A DNA stretch of 64,000 nt, taken from positions 1 to 64,000 of the forward strand of contig JAHCAM010000001.1 in NCBI GenBank assembly GCA_019634895.1. Reading direction: 5' to 3'. Made by a program: the position numbers and the translations under genes. Positions 20,597 through 28,592 of the stretch are shown here, in pieces (the first letter of the stretch is position 1; each line of letters starts with the position of its first letter). The notes beneath the pieces are model-generated. The model made no database searches, was not told the origin of the DNA, and was given only the letters and a program-made list of their open reading frames with translations. Source of the stretch: Steroidobacteraceae bacterium. GTDB taxonomy: Bacteria; Pseudomonadota; Gammaproteobacteria; Steroidobacterales; Steroidobacteraceae.

Positions 20597-23176
20597 TCAG
20601 GGCCGGGCGATGGTGATCGCCGGCGAAACCCAGGTCTCCTGGTGACTCGGGTTGCGCTTGCTGCCCAGCGCCTTGGTGACGGTGATCGTCACGTAGTACT
20701 CGCCGTTGGGGACCGTAAAGGTCTTGTCCCCGTGGAATGTCGTGCCATCCCACTCGAAGGCGAAGAACCCGCCAGCCGTGGTGTTGCGGCCGACAAACCA
20801 GTCGTCACTGATGTAGCGCCAGGACTGACCGGTGCGGTCCTGCACCGTGAGCTCGATCCGCTCCGACTGGTGATCCAGGTGGATCAGGAAGAACGGAATG
20901 TCGTCACCCACCATGGTGTACGTGCCGCCGGTCGGACGATTGAAGAAGCTCGTCCCGACCAGCTGCGCCAGCCACGGGAAGCCGTTCGCCGTCGGCGTCA
21001 GCACCGGCAGCGCCTGGTAGTCCCCGATGAAGCCGCCGTACGGCACGCGCAGCGCACGTCCGCCGCCCTGCGGAGTCAGCACGACGTAGCCGCCGTACTG
21101 GCCGAGCGCAGGCGCGCCAGGCGCCGTGATGGTCACGTCAACCGTCGCCGAACCCTTGTTGCCAGGAACGGTAACGCTGGGTGCGCTGAACGCCACGCCC
21201 GCATTGGCGAGGAAGTTCCCGATGGTCGCGAAGTTCGTCGCGTTCTTCGGGCCGACCGCCAGCGCAGGCTGGTGCGAGAGGTCGTAGGTGACCGCGCTCG
21301 CCCCACGGTTGTGAATGGTCAGCCTGCGTGTCTGCGGGCCCGCCTCGCTCTCGCCGAGCGACAGCTTGCCGGGCAGCACGTCCGATGTCGCCAGGATCGC
21401 ATCCTCGATGTCGAGCATGCCCGCGCCCTGCCGCATCGTCTGCTCGAGGAATCCAAGCGCCGGATTGCCCGACCAGAGCGTCGGATTGGCGTTGTTCATG
21501 AGCCGCGCGCCGAGGGTGTGGATGCGGAAGTCCTTCGTGAAGAACGGATGGGCCTGCAGCAACAGCGCCGCCGCGCCCGCCACGTGCGGCGAGGACATGG
21601 AGGTGCCGCTCAGCGTGCCGAATCCGCCGATCTCGAGCGGGATGGTGGAAAGGATGCCGCCGCCCGGTGCGCCGATGTCCGGCTTGAGCGACAGGTCCGC
21701 GGCCATGCCGAAGGAGCTGAAGCCGGAGATCAGGCCGCCCGTGCCGAACGGGAACCCGACCGCGGTCGAAGTCCAGTTCAGGGTGGTCGTGCCGCCCGCG
21801 ATCAGTCCGTCCAGCGTCGCGCCCTGCGCCGCCGTGATGGCGACCACCGGGATCGTGATCGCCGGCGTGCCGGCCACGGTCGGATTCAGCGCACCGGCTG
21901 CGTTGTTGTACAGAACTACGGCCGCTGCGCCGGCGTTCTGCGCGTTCAGCGCCTTGATGTGGAAGGCGCAGGTGCCGCGACGGACCAGCACCGCCTTGCC
22001 GGCATGAGGCGCCGGGTCGGCGTACGCCGTGCAGCCGTCGTCTACCGATGTCGGCGTGCCGGTCTTCGACATCTCGAGGCTGCCGCTGGTCGGCGCCGCC
22101 GGCGAGGCCGACGCCTGATTGTAGCCATACGACGTGCCGCTGACCGAGAAGGACAGCTGCGCGTTGTCGTAGGACGCCACGCCGATGACGTGTTCACCCA
22201 CGCCCGGCGCGCCGGCTGCATAGGGACCGTCCGGAGCGGAGCCGCCCGGGCCGTTGTTGCCGATGGAGGCGACCACGACCATGCCGCGCTTGACCAGGCG
22301 GCTGGAGGCCGCGGCCGTCGGATACTGCGGCCACTGGGCGCGCGAGCCGATGCTCATGTTGAGCACGTGCATGCCGTCGTTGTAGGCCATCTCCATCGCC
22401 GCGAGCATGATGTCCGCGGTCGTGGAACCGCCGCAGCCGAACACGCGGTACGCGCCGAAGGTGACGCCGGGCGCCACGCCCTTGAGCGTGCCATTGGCGC
22501 CGACGATGCCGGCCACGTGCGAGCCGTGCCCGTTGCAGTCATCCGGATACGGATCCGGCACCGGCGTCAGGCCGGCGGTGTAGGCGTCGCCCACGAAGTC
22601 CCAGCCGTGCGTGACGCGGGCGGTCGGGAACACGGTGCTGTTCGAACGCGTGGTGCCGTCGCCGCCCAGATCCGCGTGGTCGTAGTCCACGCCGGTGTCC
22701 ATGATCGCGACCTTGATGCCGGTGCCGGTGTAGCCGAGCGAATTCTGGACCACGTCCGCACCGGTCAGCGACAACGCCAGGTTCAGGTCGGGAGTGAGCC
22801 CGACGGCCGGGTCGAACTCGGGCGCCTGGATCGTCTCCACGGGCCACACGGCGACGACACCCGGCAGGCGCTTGAGCGCCGCGCGCTGCGCGCCGCTGAT
22901 GCGGACGGCGTAGCCATTGAACAGCGTGTCATAGGAGCGGCGGACCGTGAACTCGGTACCGGCACCCTCTGCGGCGCGCAGGAAGCGTGCCTTCTCGGCA
23001 CGGACATTGGCGAGACTGTTGCCGTCGGCGACGGGCTTGCCCGCCAGCTCGACGAAATACAGCTCACCGCCCTCGGCGTCGCTCGCAGAAACGGCTTCCT
23101 GCGCGCTGGCGGTCGCGAGGCCCAACGACAGCGCGAGCGCGCTGCACATCGTGGCCGCGAAAAACGACTTCTTCAT
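20597..23176 (-). CDS. Secreted S8 (subtilisin-family) serine protease with PA domain
   Basis: 859 residues. Signal peptide 1-25 (MKKSFFAATMCSALALSLGL), inhibitor I9-like propeptide (about 35-130, ending near VVAVWPVETIQ), then the S8 catalytic domain. The triad is Asp in VAIMDTGVDYDH, His in NGHGSHVAGIVG and Ser in GTSMSSPHVAGAAALL. A protease-associated (PA) domain is inserted between His and Ser (about 375-490). The C-terminal about 250 residues are beta-rich, Fn3-like. It is probably an extracellular or periplasmic protease. The ATG at 23176 follows GGAG by nine bases; an upstream ATG at 23191 is the alternative. Confidence 0.92.
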   Translation of the reverse strand: MKKSFFAATMCSALALSLGLATASAQEAVSASDAEGGELYFVELAGKPVADGNSLANVRAEKARFLRAAEGAGTEFTVRRSYDTLFNGYAVRISGAQRAALKRLPGVVAVWPVETIQAPEFDPAVGLTPDLNLALSLTGADVVQNSLGYTGTGIKVAIMDTGVDYDHADLGGDGTTRSNSTVFPTARVTHGWDFVGDAYTAGLTPVPDPYPDDCNGHGSHVAGIVGANGTLKGVAPGVTFGAYRVFGCGGSTTADIMLAAMEMAYNDGMHVLNMSIGSRAQWPQYPTAAASSRLVKRGMVVVASIGNNGPGGSAPDGPYAAGAPGVGEHVIGVASYDNAQLSFSVSGTSYGYNQASASPAAPTSGSLEMSKTGTPTSVDDGCTAYADPAPHAGKAVLVRRGTCAFHIKALNAQNAGAAAVVLYNNAAGALNPTVAGTPAITIPVVAITAAQGATLDGLIAGGTTTLNWTSTAVGFPFGTGGLISGFSSFGMAADLSLKPDIGAPGGGILSTIPLEIGGFGTLSGTSMSSPHVAGAAALLLQAHPFFTKDFRIHTLGARLMNNANPTLWSGNPALGFLEQTMRQGAGMLDIEDAILATSDVLPGKLSLGESEAGPQTRRLTIHNRGASAVTYDLSHQPALAVGPKNATNFATIGNFLANAGVAFSAPSVTVPGNKGSATVDVTITAPGAPALGQYGGYVVLTPQGGGRALRVPYGGFIGDYQALPVLTPTANGFPWLAQLVGTSFFNRPTGGTYTMVGDDIPFFLIHLDHQSERIELTVQDRTGQSWRYISDDWFVGRNTTAGGFFAFEWDGTTFHGDKTFTVPNGEYYVTITVTKALGSKRNPSHQETWVSPAITIARP

Positions 23177-23454
23177 CGCGTGTGGCTCCATTGGTTCGGC
23201 ATTACGGCACTTCCCGTCTCCGCGCAGCCTTTTCGATTCTTCTTGCCGGAACACGAGACTGGAAAACGGCCGCGGGCCGCATCTCCCCGGAAGTCCGTGC
23301 ACCGGAAACCCTCTCCCCTGACCCGCCACGGCTTGTCGCGCCGTTCGTTCAGTTGCTGCGTTCTATACCATTATCTGTCGGGCGCGTCACATTTTTGGCA
23401 GTGCATCATTGACATAACATCGTCACTTTCGACCGGTCCGGCTGCCATTCGCCT
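23177..23454. other. 278-bp spacer upstream of the subtilase gene
   Basis: No gene seen. It must hold the subtilase promoter, but no clear -35/-10 pair stands out; TATAGA near 23367-23372 on the minus strand is a weak candidate. Confidence 0.3.
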
Positions 23455-24429
23455 TCATCCGCCCCCGCAGTCGAGAGTCGCTGCGGCGCTCAGACTGCCC
23501 GTCAACTCGCCCGGCTTGCGCATGCCGTTGTCGCGCAGGTACGCCGCGAGACCCGCGTTGACTTTCCGGCACACGAAGGGATCGTAGAACAGCGCCGTGC
23601 CGATGCCGACGGCCGTTGCGCCCGCGGCCAGGAACTCGATCGCGTCGCCCGCCGAGGCGATCCCGCCCTGGCCGATGATCGGCACACGCGCAGGACCGGC
23701 GACTTCGTACACCTTCTTCACCATCAGCAGCGCGATCGGCTTGATCGCAGGGCCCGAGACGCCGCCCTGGACGTTGCCGATGACGGCGCGGCGCGTGTTC
23801 GGGTCGATGACCATGCCCGAGATCGTGTTGATCACCGCAAGGCCGTCGCTGCCAGCCTCGATGCACAGCCGCGCGTTCTCGCGGATGTCGGTCTGGTTGG
23901 GAGAGAGCTTGGTGATCAGCGGTTTCCTCGTCGCCTTGCGGCAGGCGGCGACCACGCGCGCGCTCATCTCGGGGTAGTTGCCGAACTGGACGCCGCCCTC
24001 CCTGACGTTCGGGCAGGAGATGTTGATCTCCATGGCGTCGATCGGGGAGTCGTCGAAGCGGCGCGTGACCTCGGCATACTCGTCGATGGTCGAGCCGCAG
24101 ACGTTGGCGATGAATCGCGTCTCGGCGAAGTCGAGCGTCGGCAGGATCGCGCTGACGACGTGCTCGACGCCGGGGTTCTGCAGGCCGATCGCGTTGATCA
24201 TGCCCCAGGGCGTCTCGGTCACGCGCGGCGGCGGGTTGCCGAGGCGCGGCTTCGCGGTCGTTCCCTTCAGGACGATGGCGCCGGCGTCCCGGTTCGAGAA
24301 GCCCTCGACGCGGGTGTATTCCTCGCCGAAACCGACGCATCCGGACAGCAGCACGATGGGAGATGCCAGCGATAGCCCGCAGAACTCGACGGCGAGCGAA
24401 GGATCGGGACCCGGGGACGCCTCGGCCAC
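23455..24429 (-). CDS. pyrD: Dihydroorotate dehydrogenase, class 1B-like
   Basis: 324 residues from a GTG at 24429. FMN-barrel hallmarks: LASPIVLLSGCVGFGEEY, NAIGLQNPG, INISCPNV (the Cys-bearing loop of class 1 enzymes), GGVSGPAIKPIAL and IIGQGGIASAGDAIEFL. It lacks the N-terminal membrane helix of class 2 PyrD, the usual gammaproteobacterial type. The family oxidises dihydroorotate to orotate in pyrimidine synthesis; class 1B normally pairs with PyrK, which is not in this window. The start is inferred: no ATG gives a sensible N-terminus, and a TATAAT on this strand (24441-24436) would place +1 near the GTG. Confidence 0.82.
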   Translation of the reverse strand: MAEASPGPDPSLAVEFCGLSLASPIVLLSGCVGFGEEYTRVEGFSNRDAGAIVLKGTTAKPRLGNPPPRVTETPWGMINAIGLQNPGVEHVVSAILPTLDFAETRFIANVCGSTIDEYAEVTRRFDDSPIDAMEINISCPNVREGGVQFGNYPEMSARVVAACRKATRKPLITKLSPNQTDIRENARLCIEAGSDGLAVINTISGMVIDPNTRRAVIGNVQGGVSGPAIKPIALLMVKKVYEVAGPARVPIIGQGGIASAGDAIEFLAAGATAVGIGTALFYDPFVCRKVNAGLAAYLRDNGMRKPGELTGSLSAAATLDCGGG

Positions 24430-24440
24430 GGCATCATTAT

Positions 24441-24460
24441 AAAGGGGACGCGTCCCATTA
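24441..24460 (+). repeat. GGGGACGCGTCC palindromic repeat, copy 1
   Basis: AAAGGGGACGCGTCCCATTA, 21 bp upstream of trmL. The exact inverse lies at 24974-24993 beyond trmL, so the two form inverted arms around that gene. Confidence 0.8.
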
Positions 24461-24481
24461 CTTGCAGCGGCGGCCAGGGCG

Positions 24482-24946
24482 ATGTTCCACCTGATCCTCC
24501 TCGAGCCCGAGATCCCGCAGAACACCGGCAATATCATCCGGCTCTGCGCCAATTCCGGAGCGACGCTGCACCTGGTGCATCCGCTCGGGTTCGCGACCGA
24601 CGACACGGGCCTGCGCCGCGCCGGCCTCGACTATGGCGACCGCGCGCGCGTGCGCGAACACGGCGGGCTGGCGGCCTGCCTGCGGGAACTGGGAGAGACG
24701 CGGGTGTTTGCCGTCGAGACCGCGGGTGGCCGGCGCCACAGCGACGTCACCTATGGTGCGGGCGATGCCTTCCTGTTCGGACGCGAAAGCGCCGGCCTGC
24801 CGAGGGACCTGGTAGCCGCATGGCCCGCCGACCGGGTGATCCGCCTGCCCATGATGCCGGGCAATCGCAGCCTCAACCTGTCCAACGCCGTCGCCGTCGT
24901 CATCTACGAGGCCTGGCGCCAGCTCGGATTCGGCGGCAGCACCTGA
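24482..24946 (+). CDS. trmL: tRNA (cytidine(34)-2'-O)-methyltransferase TrmL
   Basis: 154 residues, a minimal SPOUT methyltransferase. It begins [20 protein letters not shown] and contains [10 protein letters not shown] and [22 protein letters not shown], the knot motifs that bind S-adenosylmethionine. TrmL 2'-O-methylates the wobble base of tRNA-Leu isoacceptors. In E. coli and Pseudomonas trmL sits near secB/gpsA on the same strand; here it points the opposite way and is flanked by inverted 20-bp repeats. Confidence 0.95.
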   Translation: MFHLILLEPEIPQNTGNIIRLCANSGATLHLVHPLGFATDDTGLRRAGLDYGDRARVREHGGLAACLRELGETRVFAVETAGGRRHSDVTYGAGDAFLFGRESAGLPRDLVAAWPADRVIRLPMMPGNRSLNLSNAVAVVIYEAWRQLGFGGST

Positions 24947-24973
24947 CCAATGGCGGCGCGTCCCTCTGATTCT

Positions 24974-24994
24974 TAATGGGACGCGTCCCCTTTA
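24974..24994 (-). repeat. GGGGACGCGTCC palindromic repeat, copy 2
   Basis: Reverse complement of copy 1. Read leftward it begins TAAAGGGGACGCGTCCCATTA without its last base, and its TAA is the gpsA stop codon. A degenerate GCGCGTCCC lies just before it at 24957-24965. Confidence 0.8.
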
Positions 24995-25987
24995 GTTCTC
25001 CGGCGTGACGCCGCGCTGCAGCAGCGATTCGATGACCTCGCGGATCGGGGCGCCCTCGTGCAGCACGCGATACACGTGCTCGCAGATCGGCATCTCGACG
25101 CCGTGCTTCTTCGCGACCGCGCGCACGGCCTTCGCCGCGTGATAGCCCTCGACCACCTGGCCGATCTCGGCGATCGCCGCATCCATGGGCTTGCCGGCCG
25201 CGAGCGCACGGCCGAAGCGGCGGTTGCGCGACTGGTCGTCGGTGCAGGTGAGCACCAGATCGCCGAGGCCGGCGAGTCCCATGAGCGTCTCGGGTTTGGC
25301 GCCGAGCGCGACGCCGAGCCGCACGAGTTCCGCGAGGCCGCGCGTGATCAGGAACACGCGGCTGTTCGAGCCATAGCCGAGGCCGTCAGACACTCCGGCC
25401 GCGATCGCGATGACGTTCTTGACCGCGCCGCCGATCTCGACGCCGACGATGTCGGTCTGGGTGTAGGCGCGGAATGCGCCGGAAGAAATCCGCTGCGCCA
25501 GCGCGAGCGCAAAGGCCTCGTCCGGCGAGGCAACCGCGATCGCCGTCGGCAGTCCCTGTCCGACTTCGCGCGCGAACGTCGGGCCGGAAAGCACGGCGAC
25601 CGGCACCGAGGCCCCCAGGACCTCCTGGGCGACCTGGTGCGGGAGCTTGCCGGTCGCGAGCTCGAATCCCTTGCTCGCCCAGGCGATGCGCGCGCCCGGA
25701 CGGAGCATCGGCTTGAGCTGCTGCAGCATCTGCCGCAGCACGCCCGAGGGCACGGCCAGCACCAGGTCCTCGCCGCCGGCGACCGCCCTGGCGAGATCGG
25801 GCTCGATGGCGAGCGCGCGCGGGAATTCCGCGCCGGGCAGGTAGCGCTCGTTGCGGCGCGTGCGGGCCAGCAGCTCCGGCTCGTCCTCCGCGCGGCCCCA
25901 CAGCACGGTGGGCCCGCCGCCGCGCGCGAACTGGATCGCGAGCGCGGTGCCCCAGGAGCCGGCGCCGAGTACGACGATCGGCCGCAA
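24992..25987 (-). CDS. gpsA: Glycerol-3-phosphate dehydrogenase [NAD(P)+]
   Basis: 331 residues. N-terminal Rossmann motif VVLGAGSWGTALAIQFARGG, then LVLAVPSGVLRQML and VAVLSGPTFAREV. The catalytic-domain segment GGAVKNVIAIAAGVSDGL contains the active-site Lys, followed by TLMGLAGLGDLVLTC. The enzyme makes sn-glycerol-3-phosphate for phospholipids. It is last in the rhodanese-grxC-secB-gpsA run. Its TAA stop is the first triplet of a palindromic repeat (24992-24994), so the C-terminus TPEN may have been set by that element. Confidence 0.96.
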   Translation of the reverse strand: MRPIVVLGAGSWGTALAIQFARGGGPTVLWGRAEDEPELLARTRRNERYLPGAEFPRALAIEPDLARAVAGGEDLVLAVPSGVLRQMLQQLKPMLRPGARIAWASKGFELATGKLPHQVAQEVLGASVPVAVLSGPTFAREVGQGLPTAIAVASPDEAFALALAQRISSGAFRAYTQTDIVGVEIGGAVKNVIAIAAGVSDGLGYGSNSRVFLITRGLAELVRLGVALGAKPETLMGLAGLGDLVLTCTDDQSRNRRFGRALAAGKPMDAAIAEIGQVVEGYHAAKAVRAVAKKHGVEMPICEHVYRVLHEGAPIREVIESLLQRGVTPEN

Positions 25988-25995
25988 GGGCCCGC

Positions 25996-26517
25996 TCAGT
26001 TCGCGGGGCCCGGGGGCGGCGCCTGCTGCGCCTGGCGCGCGGCCTGCTCCTGCAGCGAGCGCTCGAACAATGCGTCGAAGTTGACGTGGGGCAGCAGGAA
26101 CGGCGGGAAGCCGCCCTTGGTGACGACGTCCGACACCGTCTGGCGGATGTACGGGAACAGCAGGTTCGGCGCGAACGAGCCGAGGATGCGCCGCGTTTCC
26201 TCCGGCCCGAAGCCGCGGACCAGGAATACGCCGGCCTGCTTGACCTCGGCGAGATACACGGCGGCGTCGCCGCTCTTCGCCTCGAGCGTTATGGACAGCA
26301 CGACTTCGTGGGCATCCTGCCCGACCTGGTTCGACACCGTGCTCAGGTTCATGGACATCTTCGGATCCTGCGGCTGCGCCGGCAGGAACGGACCCTTGGG
26401 CGACTCGAAGGAGAGGTCCTTGATGTACACGGTCTGCAGCGCCACCGCCGGGCCCTGCGCGTCCGCTGCCCCGTCGCCGGCGGCGGCGGGAGTGGTATTT
26501 TCTTCAGCCATCGTCAT
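25996..26517 (-). CDS. secB: Protein-export chaperone SecB
   Basis: 173 residues. The SecB fold motifs are YIKDLSFESPKGP, NLLFPYIRQTVSDVVTKGGFPPFLLPHVNFDALF and a Gln/Ala-rich C-terminal tail. SecB keeps preproteins unfolded and hands them to SecA. Its ATG overlaps the grxC stop (ATGA at 26514-26517); an internal ATG two codons later is an alternative. It lies eight bases before gpsA. Confidence 0.96.
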   Translation of the reverse strand: MTMAEENTTPAAAGDGAADAQGPAVALQTVYIKDLSFESPKGPFLPAQPQDPKMSMNLSTVSNQVGQDAHEVVLSITLEAKSGDAAVYLAEVKQAGVFLVRGFGPEETRRILGSFAPNLLFPYIRQTVSDVVTKGGFPPFLLPHVNFDALFERSLQEQAARQAQQAPPPGPAN

Positions 26518-26780
26518 TCCTCACTTTGCAGAAACCTGGAAAGTCCGCCGTCCCGGTCCATCGCCGCGATCTCGTCGGCTCCGCCGACGAAGCGGTCACC
26601 GACGAACACCTGCGGCAGCGTGCGCCGTCCGCTCCTGGCGAGCAACTCTTCCCGCAAGCCCGCATGGTCCTCGACGCTGACCTCGGCGTAGGGGATTCCC
26701 CGCCGCTCGAGCAGGGACTTCACGCGGATGCAGTAGCCGCAGAAGCCGGCCGTGTACACGGTCACCGCCGGCGCGCCCAT
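26514..26780 (-). CDS. grxC: Glutaredoxin 3
   Basis: 88 residues with the thioredoxin-fold active site CGYC (TAGFCGYCIRVKSLLERRGI), the cis-Pro segment RTLPQVFVGDRFVGG and a C-terminal helix. It reduces disulfides using glutathione. Three bases separate it from the rhodanese gene upstream and its stop overlaps the secB start. Confidence 0.95.
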   Translation of the reverse strand: MGAPAVTVYTAGFCGYCIRVKSLLERRGIPYAEVSVEDHAGLREELLARSGRRTLPQVFVGDRFVGGADEIAAMDRDGGLSRFLQSEE

Positions 26781-26783
26781 TGC

Positions 26784-27206
26784 TCAACCTTTCACGACCG
26801 GCAGGTTCTCCTGCCGCCAGGCGGCGAGCCCGCCGCGCAGGCTGAAGACGTCCTTCATGCCCGCCGCGGCCAGGGTGCGCTGCGCCGCGGCCGTCGTCGT
26901 GCCGCTGTCGCAGTAGAGGATGAGCGTCTTGCCCGCGAGCTTCTCGAGGGCCTTGGCGTCGGACGCGAGCTGGTCGCCGGGCACGTTGCGCGCGCCCGCG
27001 ATGTGGCCGTCCTTGAACTGGTTGGTCGAGCGCAGGTCCACCAGCACGGCGCCGCCATTCATCATGCGGATCGCCTGGTTCGGCGCGACTGCTGCCGAGT
27101 GCTCGCCGCGCCGGCGGATCTCGTAGGCCAGCACCAGGGTGGCCATGACGACGGCGGCGCCCGCCAGCAGCGGATGATTGGTGAAATAATCGAGCAGTCG
27201 GTCCAT
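26784..27206 (-). CDS. Membrane-anchored rhodanese-like protein
   Basis: 140 residues. One N-terminal transmembrane helix (about 11-29) then a rhodanese domain with the substrate-loop Cys in LILYCDSGTTTA (near 107) and the substrate-fold segment VLVDLRSTNQFKDGHIAGA. It corresponds to YibN of E. coli, which precedes grxC-secB-gpsA there too. Sulfurtransferase activity is possible as the Cys is kept, but its physiological role is not established. First gene of the leftward run; about 100 bp separate it from envC, read the other way. Confidence 0.9.
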   Translation of the reverse strand: MDRLLDYFTNHPLLAGAAVVMATLVLAYEIRRRGEHSAAVAPNQAIRMMNGGAVLVDLRSTNQFKDGHIAGARNVPGDQLASDAKALEKLAGKTLILYCDSGTTTAAAQRTLAAAGMKDVFSLRGGLAAWRQENLPVVKG

Positions 27207-27306
27207 GGAGCGGGTTCGGTCGCCGGCGCGAGGGCCTGAAAACGGCCGCGCATTATATCAGCGCGTTCCCGGGGCGCTTGGCGCCGGCCGAACAGAGGAA
27301 TATATC

Positions 27307-28470
27307 CTGACAAAACAACGCACTATCTTCCACCGGGGGCTGCTCGCCATGGCGGTGGGCGCGCTGCTGTCGGTGCTGGTCGCAGCCCCCGAGGCGGCCG
27401 ACAGGGACCCGGAGAAGGAGCTGCGCCAGGTCCGCGAGCGCATCGAGGAACTGCAGCGCACGGTGCGCCGCGACACCGACCGGCGCGATGCGTTGACGGG
27501 GCAGTTGCGCGATGCCGAAGAGAACGTGCGCGGCGCCCGGGGTCGGCTTCGGGACGCGCGCAAGCGGCTGGCTGAAAGCGATGCGCGCCTCGAGGCGCTG
27601 ACGACGGAGCGCGAGCGTAACGAGCGGGCGCTCACCGAGCAGCGCGCCGCGCTCGCGTCGCAGATCCGCGCAGCCTACATGGGCGGGCGCGAGGAGCCGG
27701 TGAAGCTGCTGCTGTCCCAGGAGGACCCGGCGGCATTCAGCCGCATGATGACGTACTACGCCTACCTCGGCCGCGCGCGGGCCGGGAGGATCCAGGAAAT
27801 CCAGGCACTGGCCGCGAAGCTCGAGGAATCGCTCGCGGCGGAGAATGCGGAGCGCGAGCGGCTCGCCTCGCTGGAGGCGGACAGCCGGCGCGAGCTCGCG
27901 GCCGTGGATGCCGCGCGCGCCGAGCGCACGCGGGCGCTGCGCGCCGTCAACGCGCAGATCAAGGGCCAGAGCGACGCCATCGCCAAGCTCAGGCGCGAGG
28001 CCGCGGCGCTCGAGAAACTGCTCGCCGACCTGCGCCGGGCGCTCGCCGACCTGCCGCCCGGCGCCGGGCAGGCCTTCGAGAAGCTGCGCGGGCGGCTCGC
28101 CTGGCCGGTCTCCGGAAAGATCACCGCGAGGTACGGCCAGGCGCGCGGCGGCGGCCTGAAGTGGAACGGCGTGCTGATCGAAGCGGGCCGCGGCGCCGAC
28201 GTGCGCGCGCTGTACGAGGGCCGCGTCGCCTACGCGGACTGGCTGCCGGGCATGGGGCTGCTGCTCATCATCGACCACGGCGGCTACATGAGCCTGTACG
28301 CCCACAACGAGCAGCTCTTCAAGTCGGTGGGCGACCGTGTCGAGGGCGGGGAAATCGTCGCCACCGTGGGCGACAGCGGCGGGCGCAGCCAGCCCGGCCT
28401 GTACCTCGAGATCCGCCGCGGCGCGCAGCCCGTGGACCCCGTGCCCTGGTTCCGCCGCCCGAGCCCGTAA
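27307..28470 (+). CDS. envC: EnvC-like murein hydrolase activator, probable CTG start
   Basis: 387 residues from a CTG at 27307. A signal peptide (to about residue 28) is followed by a long coiled coil (about 30-260, heptad-rich with REELQR-type runs) and a C-terminal LytM/M23 domain (about 285-385). The LytM metal site is degenerate: the first His is replaced in KWNGVLIE and the last HxH reads LYLEIR, as in E. coli EnvC, which activates amidases rather than cutting wall itself. GAGGAA lies six bases before the CTG, a strong Shine-Dalgarno; the next in-frame ATG (27349) lacks one and would remove the basic n-region of the signal. Confidence 0.88.
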   Translation: MTKQRTIFHRGLLAMAVGALLSVLVAAPEAADRDPEKELRQVRERIEELQRTVRRDTDRRDALTGQLRDAEENVRGARGRLRDARKRLAESDARLEALTTERERNERALTEQRAALASQIRAAYMGGREEPVKLLLSQEDPAAFSRMMTYYAYLGRARAGRIQEIQALAAKLEESLAAENAERERLASLEADSRRELAAVDAARAERTRALRAVNAQIKGQSDAIAKLRREAAALEKLLADLRRALADLPPGAGQAFEKLRGRLAWPVSGKITARYGQARGGGLKWNGVLIEAGRGADVRALYEGRVAYADWLPGMGLLLIIDHGGYMSLYAHNEQLFKSVGDRVEGGEIVATVGDSGGRSQPGLYLEIRRGAQPVDPVPWFRRPSP

Positions 28471-28592
28471 ATAGCTGATTCCGGGCGGGAAAAGCGGCAC
28501 CGGGGCCCGGGAAACTGCCGATTACGTCAAAGACGGCCGGGGTGCCGATCGGCGAACCTGTGCGATGAGGCCGGCAGTCTGCCGGCAGGGGG

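Noticed and set aside
24441..24994. trmL and repeats as an insertion sequence.
   Set aside because: No transposase and no target duplication; trmL is a normal core gene.
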